The notes under the pieces: model-generated | The model's database searches: none | What the model was told of the DNA's origin: nothing | The model's input: the letters and a program-made list of their open reading frames with translations, nothing else | Position numbers and translations under genes: made by a program | In this document: positions 18,525 through 29,300 of the stretch, piece by piece | Layout of the letters: every line of letters starts with the position of its first letter | Position numbering within the stretch: position 1 is the stretch's first letter | NCBI GenBank assembly: GCA_003116975.1 | Contig: BGKB01000044.1 | Span: 74,940 to 138,939 of the forward strand | DNA length: 64,000 nucleotides | Reading direction: 5' to 3' | Source: Aurantiochytrium sp. KH105 | Lineage: Eukaryota; Sar; Bigyra; Thraustochytrida; Thraustochytriidae

Positions 18525-19508
18525 ATGGCGAAAACGAGGACGCGCAGCCAGCGGGTGGCCAAGAAAGCGGACGAAGATGCCGAGCCCGCGGCCGCCCGTG
18601 AGGAGGTCGTCGAGCCCAAGAAGACCGTACGAAAGACGGCCAGGTCTGCCAAGAAGACGAAGAAGGCAGACGCAGTCGAAGCCGAGGCTGCGCCGGAAAA
18701 GAAAAAGGCGGCCCCCGCCAAGAAGACCCCCGCCAAGGCCAAAAAGACCCCAGCCAAGAAGGCCAAGACCCCCGCCAGACAAAAGAAGCAGCCGCAACAA
18801 GAAAACGACAACGACGACGACGACAATGATAACAACGAAATCGAAAAAGAGGAGAAAAAGGCTGTAGTGGAAAAAGAGGTCAAGGAGGCGGCCAAGCCGC
18901 GCAGCGGCACGAAGCGCCCTCGTGCTGCCATCGTTGAAGAGGAGGCCAAGGGAGACATCAAGGAAAGCGATGCACCCATGGAAACCTCCGAGGAAGCCGC
19001 GCGCGCGGTTAAGTCCCGCAGGCTGCTCTCGTATGCGGATGAGGTTGAAGAACGCAAATCAAACAAATTCGTCTCGCGCAGCGTCCCCGCGGGAGGCCGG
19101 TGGTGGAAAAAAATTCAGAATGAAAAGGCCTCCATGGTCATCTACAAGGCCAACCCCCGGACGCTTAGCACCTCCTGGGATCGCAAGATGGAGCTGCGCC
19201 ACAAGCGCGAGGCCGCCAAGGCCTTCGAGGCCGAGCAGCGGGCCAAGCGCGAGGAGCACGAGGCCATGATGCGCGAGAAGCGGGCCGAGAAGCGCCGTCG
19301 CAAGGCCGAGAACGAGCTCAAGGGCGGCGCCTTCCAGACCATCAACCCGGAAAAGCTCAAGCGCATGTCCAAGAAGCAGCTCCGCACCATCAGCAAGACC
19401 CAGGTCGACAACGAAGGCAATGTGCAAACTGTCCCTGTCTATGGCCAGGCTGCCCCTTCCAAGTTCAATGGCAGGAGCAAGAAGATTTCTGGCAAGCGCC
19501 GGCGTTAA
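18525..19508 (+). CDS. Cgr1/CCDC86-type nucleolar ribosome-biogenesis protein
   Basis: The protein is 327 aa, starting at the ATG in context AACCATGG. The N-terminal half is Lys/Ala/Pro-rich (AKKTPAK repeats) with an acidic Asn/Asp run. The C-terminal 140 residues carry the family signature: GRWWKKIQNEKAS, then TSWDRKMELRHKREAAKAFE, a long basic helix (REKRAEKRRRKAENE) and the closing NPEKLKRMSKKQLRTI. This matches yeast Cgr1 and animal CCDC86, which act in the nucleolus in large-subunit rRNA processing. The next gene downstream is fibrillarin on the same strand. Upstream in-frame sequence to 18303 lacks an ATG and was excluded. Confidence 0.88.
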   Translation: MAKTRTRSQRVAKKADEDAEPAAAREEVVEPKKTVRKTARSAKKTKKADAVEAEAAPEKKKAAPAKKTPAKAKKTPAKKAKTPARQKKQPQQENDNDDDDNDNNEIEKEEKKAVVEKEVKEAAKPRSGTKRPRAAIVEEEAKGDIKESDAPMETSEEAARAVKSRRLLSYADEVEERKSNKFVSRSVPAGGRWWKKIQNEKASMVIYKANPRTLSTSWDRKMELRHKREAAKAFEAEQRAKREEHEAMMREKRAEKRRRKAENELKGGAFQTINPEKLKRMSKKQLRTISKTQVDNEGNVQTVPVYGQAAPSKFNGRSKKISGKRRR

Positions 19509-20301
19509 GCGCCTGTCCTCGCCCGGCCCTTTGTCACCTTTAGATCTTGTGGCATTTATTGCCTTTCGCAATGCCAGTAGTCGCATCTCTTACTTTTTCA
19601 ACTTTCGTGTCGTGCCATACATTCATTCCATTCACTCATGCCTTCATGCATACTTACGTACATAAAGCAATCAATGTTGCCGTGTCTAGCCTGTCTGCGA
19701 TCGCAAAGAAAGCCAAACTTGTCCTTTGTTTTCGGCGACAAAGCAAGGATGGAATCCAAGACCCTAGACTTTTTCGCTTCCCAACACAACAGCAAGAACC
19801 CATGACTTGGCTGCTCCTGCGGCCCACGAACTGCGAGTTCTTGCGTGCATGCGCGTTTGTCGTCACCCGATACGCATTTCCAATGCACGGGCCACTCCGT
19901 CGTCCCCATCATCGACGTCATGCAAGAGGTCTCTCTCGCCTCCCTGCGGAACCCACTTTCTCTCCCTCCATCGGCCGACCGTGCTGTGACATCGCTGTGA
20001 CATCCCTCCACCCGCGCACAGCCAGCCCAGCCAGCCCGCCACAGCCAGCCATCGCCGGCGCCTTCCTCGACCTCGGAGTTGGTCGCGGCGCGGCGGCAGG
20101 AAATCGGTGGTGGCTGGCAGCCAGGGCGGCGCGAGATTGCCCCGCGTCCGGGGGAGAGCGGGGCCGAGGGGGCGAAGTCCAATCGGGTGGCTTCACGCGG
20201 GCGGGTGGCTGCGAGCGCGGGCCCAGACCCGATTGATTCTGTCCTGCCGCGCAGCGCCTGCGAGCGAGAGCCGCGAGGAGCCGCGAGCGACGAGAGAGAG
20301 C
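19509..20301. other. Intergenic region between Cgr1-like and fibrillarin genes
   Basis: The first part is AT-rich 3' flank. From 19922 to 20301 the plus strand has no ATG, consistent with a fibrillarin 5' leader of up to about 380 bases. No further gene is seen. Confidence 0.4.
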
Positions 20302-21276
20302 ATGGCGTTCACGCCGCGCGGAGGCCGCGGCGGAGGCCGCGGCGGCGGCCGCGGAGGCTTCGGCGGCGGCCGCGGAGGCGGGCGCGGCGGCTTCGGCGGC
20401 GGCGGGCGCGGCGGCGGCTTTGGAGGCCGCGGCGGAGGCCGCGGCGGAGGCCGCGGCGGCGGGCGCGGCGGCGGCCGCGGCGGCGGGCGTGGCGGCGGGC
20501 GCGGAGGCCGCGGAGGCGGGCGCGGCGGCATGAAGGGCGGCCAGAAGGTCGTCGTGGACCAGCACAGGCACGCCGGCGTCTACGTCGCTCGCGGCAAGGA
20601 GGACGCGCTCGTGACCAAGAGTCTGGTCCCCGGCAAGGCCGTCTACGGCGAGAAGCTCATCAAGGTCGACGTCGGCGAGGAAAAGGTCGAGTACCGCGTC
20701 TGGAACCCCTTCCGCAGCAAGATCGCCGCCGGCATCCTCGGCGGCATCCAAAACCTTCACATCGGACCCGGTGACAAGGTGCTCTACCTTGGCGCCGCCT
20801 CGGGTACCACCGTCTCGCACGTTGCCGACGTCGTCGGCCCCACCGGCGTGGTGTACGCCGTCGAGTTCTCGCACCGTTCGGGCCGCGATCTCATCAACAT
20901 GGCTAAACTCCGCACCAACGTCATCCCCATCATCGAGGACGCCCGCCACCCGCTCAAGTACCGCATGCTCGTCGGCATGGTCGACACCGTCTTCGCTGAT
21001 GTCGCACAGCCCGATCAGGCCCGCATTGTCGCGCTCAATGCCCACTACTTCCTCCGCAACAACGGCCACTTTATCATCTCCATCAAGGCAAACTGTATCG
21101 ACTCTACCATCGCACCAGAGGCCGTGTTCGCGCGCGAGGTCGCTGCACTAAAAAAGGAGCAGTTCAAGCCCGCCGAGCAGCTCACCCTCGAGCCCTACGA
21201 GCGCGACCACGCCATTCTTGTCGGCACTTACCGCCCAGACAAGAAGAAGAAGAAGAAGGACGCCGAAGACGAGTAA
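20302..21276 (+). CDS. FBL: Fibrillarin, box C/D snoRNP 2'-O-methyltransferase
   Basis: The protein is 324 aa. Residues about 5-78 are a Gly/Arg-rich GAR domain of RGG repeats. The methyltransferase domain follows: [14 protein letters not shown], then motif [33 protein letters not shown], the [10 protein letters not shown] strand, [13 protein letters not shown] and the closing [11 protein letters not shown] segment with its catalytic-site Lys. Fibrillarin methylates pre-rRNA ribose 2'-OH groups guided by C/D snoRNAs in the nucleolus. Length and order are normal for eukaryotic fibrillarin. It is intronless and ends in a Lys-rich tail [11 protein letters not shown]. The start at MAFTPRGG is preceded by an AUG-free leader. 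Confidence 0.97.
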   Translation: MAFTPRGGRGGGRGGGRGGFGGGRGGGRGGFGGGGRGGGFGGRGGGRGGGRGGGRGGGRGGGRGGGRGGRGGGRGGMKGGQKVVVDQHRHAGVYVARGKEDALVTKSLVPGKAVYGEKLIKVDVGEEKVEYRVWNPFRSKIAAGILGGIQNLHIGPGDKVLYLGAASGTTVSHVADVVGPTGVVYAVEFSHRSGRDLINMAKLRTNVIPIIEDARHPLKYRMLVGMVDTVFADVAQPDQARIVALNAHYFLRNNGHFIISIKANCIDSTIAPEAVFAREVAALKKEQFKPAEQLTLEPYERDHAILVGTYRPDKKKKKKDAEDE

Positions 21277-21830
21277 GACGAGACCATCTTCTTTTTACAG
21301 CCACATCCGTCCCCTCCTTTTTTTTACACCCTCTTCCCCATAACAGAAACACTACTTTGCTGCGTTGCCAATCCTTTTCTTTGTATCCTGCTCTTGGCTT
21401 CGACGTGGATTTGAACTTGTCTTTGTCCTCCATTTGGCTTTCATCGTCATGGTCTTGCCTTGGCATCGACTGGGCAGTCTCCACTTGGTGTTGGCTTCGT
21501 AAGAGGAACACCAAGTCCATCATCAACAACATCATCAGTGTCTTGCTTTGGCATCGACCGACTGCGAACAATCTCGAAGTCTATCCTCGCCGACTTTTGT
21601 AAAGACCAGGGCCAACACCGCTTTCCTGCTGGTTGGTGACGACGAGATCTCTCCTTTGCTTGCTTTCATTGCCGCTTATTTTCTTACCGTGCAGTCAGAA
21701 GTGGACTTGACTTTGGCCTTTTTTAGGTCCAACAAAATCTCCCTTGACTTCCAAAAGGTCTTGTAGCGTAGCGGGTTGTAACATTGAAGTTTGCCAATCA
21801 TTGACACTAACAGTAAAGCAAGGGCTCGGA

Positions 21831-21890
<60 letters not shown>

Positions 21891-22485
21891 ACCAGCACAG
21901 CTCGCAAAGATGCTTTCACTTTCAGAGCTATCGTGAACTAATAAGCTCGGCAATCTCCTCCACGACGAGAGTAGGTGGTGGTGGTGGTCATGGCGCGCAG
22001 CTCCCTTTTTTGAGTTCTTGGCGTGCGCGCGGTCACTGCCACGTTCGAGATTCTTGTGCAGGTCTTGAGGACCATGTCCATAGTCTCCCGCGCCAAGCTA
22101 TGCGCGGGGCTTCGTCCTTGTGCGCGTATACGTACAAGGAAGACCAAGAAGTAAACCCCAGAAAAAGAAGAAGATGATGAAGAAGTTCTTACCTCGCCTT
22201 TTGTTTCTAGCACGCAGTGTCCCAGCCACAGCCGCTGGTAACAATTCGTTTTTTTGCTGTACGTACGTACCGCTTTACTAACTTTAGGGGACGCGAAGGA
22301 GGAGACTGCAGTTCTGGATCGCACGCGGCGCGTGGCGTGCAGGCCACGTTGCGCGCGCGCAGCTCGCCAATCACCAGTTCCCTCTTCCCGCCTGGCTCCG
22401 CGCTGCGCTGCGCTAGCCCTGCGCCGCCGCTCTGCTTGTTCCGCGCACGCACGCACGCGAGCTCGGCGGCCAACTTTCGCCCGCC
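21277..22485. other. Intergenic region upstream of the ABCG gene
   Basis: This holds fibrillarin 3' flank, a GGGCTC hexanucleotide array and the ABCG leader (no plus-strand ATG from about 22180 to 22485). I support no gene here. Confidence 0.45.
21823..21889. repeat. (GGGCTC)n hexanucleotide array, about 11 copies
   Basis: Nearly perfect hexamer array with one variant unit at the start (GGACTC). It reads as Arg-Ala or Gly-Leu dipeptides in open frames, so short frames over it are artefacts of the repeat. Confidence 0.95.
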
Positions 22486-25407
22486 ATGGACCACGCCAGT
22501 CGCCTGCGACGACGGACTACGGGGCCCCGGTCGCGGAAACGAAGCCGGACACCAACAGCGCGGGGCCGCGCGGCGCCAGCAGACGAACAAGGAGAAGAGG
22601 ACGACCAGCCCTTGCGCGATTCCGCAAGCGCTGCACAGCCGCAAGATGGTCGCGACCTTGCTGCACGCGAGGACCATCGACGCGCAAAACAGCCGCAAGC
22701 AGAGCATCCGCATGCGGGCCAGCAGACGGATGCTCAAAACCCGGACGATCCGAGACGACGGCCAGGTCCTCTCAGGCAACGTAGCGTCAGTTCATCCTCC
22801 ATGTCGCCGTCCTCATTATGGACCATCGGCCTTTTGGAGCGTGTCACCGAGTCCATCCTACGCTTTGTCGAGTCGATGGCCCGATCGTGGGTCGACGAGC
22901 GTGGCCACAATCCGCTCGATCGCTTTATGCGCGCCGACGACCCCGGCAAGGCGTTTTGCCCGTCCATGCGCGTCGTGCTGATCGTGTTGCTTGGATTCTT
23001 TCTCACCACCGGCGCCGTGTACTTGACCGAGGACCAGTACATCAAGGGCCCACTTCTGAGCGACGAACGTGGTGTCACCAACGCCACCGACTTTCCAGTG
23101 CACATTGCCTTTCGCAACGTTGGCTGCGCCATCTCCGACAGGGCCGATCCTGTCTTGGACCGCGTCACGGGCGAAATTCGACCCGGCACACTCACTGCAA
23201 TCCTCGGTCGCAGCGGCTCTGGCAAGACCACGCTCGCCAATCTCATCCTCGGTCGCTCGCGCAAATTTTGCGACCGCCAGTACGGGCGCGTGTACATGAA
23301 TGGGCGACCGCGTTCACTTGAAGTCATTCTCGACCGCGTTGGCTTCGTTCCCCAAGATGACGTGCTTTACCCCGAGCTCACCGTCGAGGAAACCTTTCGC
23401 TTCTCTGCCGAGAGTCGCCTTCCGCGCACCGCGTCTGCAGCGTACAAGGACCAGGTCCTCGAGGAGCTCTTGGACATGCTTGGTCTGCGGCATCTTCGAC
23501 ATACACGCATCGGTTCCAAGTCCATTGGAGGCCTCAGCGGCGGAGAGGCCAAACGTGTCAGCATCGGTATCGAGCTCATCACGCAGCCAAGCATTCTCAT
23601 CATGGATGAGCCCACTAGTGGTCTCGATAGTGCCGCTGCTTACACCCTCATCCAAATGCTGCGTCGCGTCGCCGATCGTGGCGTTGCCGTGGTCGCCGTC
23701 CTGCATCAGCCCACGACACGCATCTACAATCTCCTCAATGACACCATCTTGCTGCGCGCTGGCCGGCCCGTTTACGTAGGTCGACGCGAAAAGGTTCTCG
23801 ACTACTTTGAGTCGCTCGGTTTTCGTATTCCAGACTTTGACTCCCCCGCCAACATCACCACGGAGCCCGATGACTCTCACGCGCTGAGTACAGGCGCCCC
23901 CACTTCCTCGGACAGCCACGACCCAGCCAACTCGAGCAAAATAGACCGCCTGGTGGACCATAGAAACCACGTTTCGGAAGAAGTTGACGACGAAAATGGT
24001 GATGACGTCCCGGAGTCGTACTATGCAGCGGGTGTCTCACCCCCGGAATTTCTTCTCGACATTCTTGCTGGTTTTGTCAAACCAGAAAGGGCGCCCGCTA
24101 AACGTGACGACGGGGGCAGTGTGAGCCTCGAGTCTCTCTGGATAGAGAACGGCGATGTGGACAGACACTGGCAAGACATTGAAATTGGCATGGACCGATT
24201 GCGTCGCGAAGAACAGAGTCGCGTCGAGCGTCTGTATGCTTCAAACGGAAGCACTGGCGTCACGACCTCTGGGGCGTTTCGAAGCATTGTTTTTGCAGAC
24301 TCGGGTCTAGAAGCTTGTGACGAGAATTACCCTTCGGTTTTTCGTTATTGGTGCTACATTCTTTGGGGCCTCAGCGGTGAGCCCGGCGACCCATCGTACC
24401 CGGTGAGGCCAAAGCAAGGCTTGTTTTATCAGGTCCAGCTTTGGTTTGTCAGTTTCGCGCGCATCACCTGGCGTCGGGGCATTTTTGTCGAGGCTGGCGT
24501 CATCAGTTTGCTCGCCAGCGCCGTCGGCTTTACCCGCTCGTACAATGTGACATGGAATCGCCGCGCGCTTGGAGGATTCTTTATCAGCATTGCCCTCACA
24601 CTCTCCGGCATGCTTGCTGCGCTCTTCAATGATGACATTGGCCCCGTGCGCCGAGCCGCAGACTCTGGCATGACCCTCGGAGCCTACGAGCTTGCAACGG
24701 TCATCTTCATCTTTTTCAAGGCAATCGTTGTGGCGCATATTTTTGCAACAGTGTACTTTTCCATGCTCTATCTACGTCGTGGCGTTTGGTGCACTTCACC
24801 CTTCTCGCTCTCGTACTACTTTGAGTTTGCCCACCTCTTGCATGAGCTCTACATGTGCGCGCATAGCATCGGCAGTCTCATTTGCGCCATTTCAGACCAC
24901 AACCTGCTGCAGGCGTACCTCATGTCGCTCGCCGTCTTCATTTGCGTGCACACCTTTGCGTTTTTCGCACCGAGCCAGAACCAGATCTTGGAGGACGCGC
25001 TCATGTTTGGGCGCTTCAATTCGGCGCCGCTGGTCAACTTTATTTGCAGCCTCTCGTACGTGCGGTACTTTATGGAGGCCTACCTTCTCTGGGAGCCAAC
25101 GGACGATGATGTCGTGAGTCGCAACACTGCCTTGCGCTATCATGGTTATCACGAGCGTCACAAGTCCATGTGCTACACCTCGCTCTTCGCCATTTGGACC
25201 TTCAACCAGGCCATGCGCTTCCTCATGTTCGCGCGCCACAACCGCAATGTTTTCAACTCGCTCCACGACACCCCGCTCTTTATCATCTTTGTATCCAAGC
25301 TCATTGTGTCCTTCATCTTTGCCATCAGCATCATGACCGTCGTTCACGAGCTGCCTCGTCTGCGGGCTATCTTCAGCAAGGCCCGCGCCGCGAGTTCTTC
25401 CTTTTAG
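22486..25407 (+). CDS. ABC transporter, G subfamily (White type) half-transporter
   Basis: The protein is 973 aa, starting at the ATG in context GCCATGG. A charged N-terminal tail (about 1-105) is followed by one hydrophobic segment (VVLIVLLGFFLTTGAVYL, about 165-185), then the nucleotide-binding domain with Walker A GRSGSGKTT (241-249), Q-loop VGFVPQDD, signature LSGGEAKR (350-357), Walker B ILIMDEPTSGLD (370-381) and H-loop His407. An acidic linker (about 460-640) leads to a C-terminal ABC2-type membrane domain with about six hydrophobic segments. NBD-before-TMD order and the extra N-terminal hydrophobic segment match the plant ABCG24/28-like branch. Half-transporters act as dimers to export lipids or hydrophobic compounds; the cargo is unknown. 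No intron is needed. Confidence 0.93.
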   Translation: MDHASRLRRRTTGPRSRKRSRTPTARGRAAPADEQGEEDDQPLRDSASAAQPQDGRDLAAREDHRRAKQPQAEHPHAGQQTDAQNPDDPRRRPGPLRQRSVSSSSMSPSSLWTIGLLERVTESILRFVESMARSWVDERGHNPLDRFMRADDPGKAFCPSMRVVLIVLLGFFLTTGAVYLTEDQYIKGPLLSDERGVTNATDFPVHIAFRNVGCAISDRADPVLDRVTGEIRPGTLTAILGRSGSGKTTLANLILGRSRKFCDRQYGRVYMNGRPRSLEVILDRVGFVPQDDVLYPELTVEETFRFSAESRLPRTASAAYKDQVLEELLDMLGLRHLRHTRIGSKSIGGLSGGEAKRVSIGIELITQPSILIMDEPTSGLDSAAAYTLIQMLRRVADRGVAVVAVLHQPTTRIYNLLNDTILLRAGRPVYVGRREKVLDYFESLGFRIPDFDSPANITTEPDDSHALSTGAPTSSDSHDPANSSKIDRLVDHRNHVSEEVDDENGDDVPESYYAAGVSPPEFLLDILAGFVKPERAPAKRDDGGSVSLESLWIENGDVDRHWQDIEIGMDRLRREEQSRVERLYASNGSTGVTTSGAFRSIVFADSGLEACDENYPSVFRYWCYILWGLSGEPGDPSYPVRPKQGLFYQVQLWFVSFARITWRRGIFVEAGVISLLASAVGFTRSYNVTWNRRALGGFFISIALTLSGMLAALFNDDIGPVRRAADSGMTLGAYELATVIFIFFKAIVVAHIFATVYFSMLYLRRGVWCTSPFSLSYYFEFAHLLHELYMCAHSIGSLICAISDHNLLQAYLMSLAVFICVHTFAFFAPSQNQILEDALMFGRFNSAPLVNFICSLSYVRYFMEAYLLWEPTDDDVVSRNTALRYHGYHERHKSMCYTSLFAIWTFNQAMRFLMFARHNRNVFNSLHDTPLFIIFVSKLIVSFIFAISIMTVVHELPRLRAIFSKARAASSSF

Positions 25408-26375
25408 CGAACGAACGCTTCGAGACCAAACATTATCATTATCATCATCATCATTATTGTCACTTATCTGCTCATGAAGAATGTCTCTGGAGTCCTGCCT
25501 GCTACCCACTTTGTGCACGGACGAGGCCCAATCTCAAGTCCAAATCTCAAGATCATCACCATCCTTCTGATCGCTTGCCGTCCCATGAAGAATGTCACTG
25601 TTCAACCACGACCTCCTTCCTCGACGGACCAGACCTCACATCCACATCTCAAGACCGGGCCGCGGCGCCTCCCTGCCCTCACCCCCCTGCTTCGCAACCT
25701 CCTCCTCACTGAGAACAATGAACGAGTCCTCTTCCCTCCAAATCGCCACTTCTTCCCGCGTCCCATGCCCAGCTCAGCGCGCGGCTCCAGCCCACGCCAG
25801 CCGGCCTGAAGCTGCGACGCGACTCCAATTCCGACGTGACGACGGAGACGCCGCCGGCCTCGCCTTGCCGAAGCAGCCCGACATTCTCCTGGCTGACGCC
25901 GGTGACGCCCTCGACGAGGCCGCTCTCCATCATGACCGTGGGGGCCCCGAGGCCCGCCGCGGGATACCGTGCACGGTAGCGGCCGCCCTGTGTCGCACGC
26001 ACGCGGCGGGCGCCGACCTCGCCGCGCTGGACGCGCTCGCGCCGCGGCCGCGGCAGTTCGCGAGGGAGCGGCGGAGCCTCGGCGGCCTCGCGCGGCGGCG
26101 GCCAGACTCGCTCCGCGCGCGGCGCGTCTCTCGCGCGCGGGCCGCGGCCGGGCTCCGGCCTGGATCGGCGCGGCCTGGATCCGAGCGGCGCGGACCTGGA
26201 CCCGGCGGGCCTCGCGCAGAACAGACTCGCGCGCGCGGCGTGGAGCGGGAGAGGAGGCGGGGGCAGGCGCGCGCGCAGGGAAGTCCTGGAAGGCCTGCGC
26301 GAGCTCGTGCTCGCGCCCTCGCGCACAAGCAGATCGCCAACGTCGTGAAGGGGAACGCGAGGACCGCCGACGGCT
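25408..26375. other. Intergenic region between ABCG and TM2-fusion genes
   Basis: The first 400 bases carry ATCATC-type runs and partial near-repeats (for example GAAGAATGTC at 25475 and 25588). From about 25936 to 26375 the plus strand lacks ATG, consistent with a leader of the downstream gene. Confidence 0.4.
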
Positions 26376-29300
26376 ATGCAGCCTGACTTGCTGCCGGCCG
26401 GGGAGAGGGACTTCGAAGGGGACGGGGAGGTGTTCTTCTCTCCGCTTGACGCGCCGTTCTCGCCGTATACGTTCTCGGACTACTCCGGTGAGCATAGCGA
26501 GTACTTGACATCGCCTGCTTCCGGAGGCGAAGTTGGCAGTGAGCACGATTCACGACAGGACCTGGATTCGCAGCTTCAGATCCAGCTACAAGACCAACAT
26601 CACTATCCGTACCAGCAGTACCAGCAGCCCTATCACCATCAGCATCAGGACGCATCGGGATTTTTGCCCCCCAAGCTTGGGACTCAAGACCAGACTCATA
26701 TCCCGGGCGAAGAGGTGACGTCCATGGACAACGATGCTCACGGAAACAGCGGGATTCATCGTCCAATCATCGAGGAGCAATACGACCACGCCTTTGACGA
26801 CATCATAGATCTTCTCGACGATGACTTGACAGCCTTTGAACGCCAAGGCGAGCAACTAACTTCCAGCGTTTCAAGCGCCGGGCCGACCCCCAACAACATT
26901 GGTGCCGGACTCTTTGATCACAATCATCCTTCGCACAGCCATCCCTCGACGGATCACCTCTCACTGGACTTTCAGGGCTTTGACGCTAACGGAGCCCAAG
27001 TAGATTTGCAGCATGCGCGGTCTCAAGACGACAAGGCGCACGCAGGTCTCTTGACGTATGCAGCACCATCCTTGAGCATTTCAAGCAAGAGTTTCGAGTC
27101 GAAGCGTTCTGATAGCGAGGGTCGCGTTCCCGTCAAATACGAGCATCAATCACTCGCGCCGGAGGGCCCAATCTCGATGCCGGATACACAAGGAGAACTA
27201 TCAAGGGAACACGCCACGCTTGGCAATGGCAATGGCAATGGCAATAGCGATGGGCAGACCGACTTTTTCGAAAACCTTGAATACGTTCTCGATCCTTACA
27301 TTGATGAGCCCGGGGCTGCTCCATACGGGTCAGAACGTTCTTCCGCACAAGCGCCAACGTCTTCGTCCAGCGCCATGCATGGTCCGAGCTCGTCTTCCTC
27401 CTCCTCCTCCTCCTCTTCTTCTTCTTCCTCTTCTCTCTCTACATCCTCGGCCATACCCTCGAAAATGCCTTCGCCCCCGGCACCGCCGCCGATGATCCGG
27501 TCTCGCGAGGTCTCCGAAACGAGCGAGGTATCTATGCCTAGACAACCAGAGCCACTCGAAGATGCTGTGGGATCCTCGGCGCAACTGTCTTTCAGGTCAA
27601 GCTTTCACCCCAAGTACTGGCGCAACGACCGCAAAAATCTGCAATGCTTTCCGATGTGTCCCGAATTTGGCGACTATTATACAATGCGCGTCACAGGACA
27701 ACGCCACAGCATCAGTGGGGGAGGCACTTGCAGCAGCAAAGTTGAGGCCACGCTGAGCGGCGCAAATGTGGATCTGCAGCGGGTCACAGCGCTCTCGCGC
27801 ATTGATCTTGCGACGCAAGACGGACGCTTGACGTCCATACGACCTGGCATGGTGCTGAGCTCAGACAGCTTTCAGTCGCTCGTCAAGCACTGTCTACGGG
27901 GAAGAGTGGAGGCGCAATCCGACGGTAGCGCCCTCCTCACCTTCAAGGCCACTTGCTGGAAACTTAATGTCACCTTGTCCAAGAAGCGAAGACCAAAAGA
28001 CAAACCTGATCTCGCTCCAAAATATTCCTTTGAAGTGATTTGCGCAGAGCAACTTCCGGATGGATCAATGAGAATCATTTCAAACGTTCTCTCACGATAC
28101 TTTTGCATTGCTAGCACGCGCACGCTGGCTCGCGAACTCGAAGCCTCGCAATCTACTGGAAAGAGCGTTGGAAAGGGATCCGTCTCGCCTAGCTCATCAT
28201 CAAGTCGAGGACCCAAACGAGCACATGACCCTGGTGACGAATCCGAAACGTCAAAGCGGTCCCGTCCTCTTGCGCAGGAGGAGAGAATGGAGTTTAACAG
28301 CGTCGAGCATACGCATGATATTGCTCCACTACCTGTACAACGACAAACGGAAGAGCGTGTCGGTCGCGCGCACAATGTCTACAAGGTACAAGAGCAGACC
28401 TTGGAGGTCGATCGCGGACAGGACAAGGCTGGGACCCCACGAGCTTTTGGCGAGCCTGTTTCACCGGGCAGCGACGATGAAGCAGAAGACGGAAACGATG
28501 GTTTGGGCGAGCATGATGGTGAGGAGGAGGAGAAGAAAGACGAAACGGACAGAGAATTGGATTCGAAGGACGACGACTGCTCCGCGCGTGGGTCGGAAAC
28601 AAATGCAGACCAGGATCAAGAAGATGAATCAAGCGAAATGCGCGAAATACAAGGAGGCGCAACTGGCGCAAGGGCGGCTGCCAACATCACTCGGTACCGC
28701 AGCAGTGGCGGCAACCTTAAAATTGACAGTGACAATACTGAAGAGGAGATCCGGGCAAGCGTCAAGACGCCGACCTCGCCCCTTCAAGATGAACACGATG
28801 GAGGAGATTGTGAGGAGCGTATGCAGACGGGTCTCACGGCCATCGCGGCTCGTCCTGCTAATGTTGAAGATACAGAGTACCCTCTAGCAAACGTGACTTC
28901 GGAGAATGCTGGATTGTCACAGCGCCATTCTAGTATCCTCATGCAGGATCCACGCCAGCCTGTGCATCCCTTGATCATCGAAGATGCAATGGTGAGCCCG
29001 TCCGAAGAGCACAGCGTTGTGGTCGCGTACTTGTATTGCTTCTTTTTTGGTATCTTTGGCGCGCATCACTTTTATCTCGGAAGGACCTCCTGGGGTATCT
29101 TTTACGCATGCACGCTTGGCATCATGGGTCTTGGCTGGCTCTTTGATATGATTCGTATGCCTTCTCTCGTGCAACGCGTGGACAGTGGCGATATGGCGCC
29201 TTGCTCGTTGCAAGAGACCTATGTGCTTTGGCTTACCTTTGGCTGCTTTGGTGCGCATCGCTTTGCGCTTGGCCATTACAAGTGGGGATTGTACTATCTA

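Noticed and set aside
19918-21069. 383-codon minus frame
   Set aside because: It is the shadow of fibrillarin and its GAR repeats; the Ala/Pro runs are complements of RGG codons.
21823-21889. GGGCTC array as a telomeric or interstitial telomere repeat
   Set aside because: The unit does not match TTAGGG or TTTAGGG types, and similar GC hexamers occur elsewhere in the window as ordinary microsatellites.
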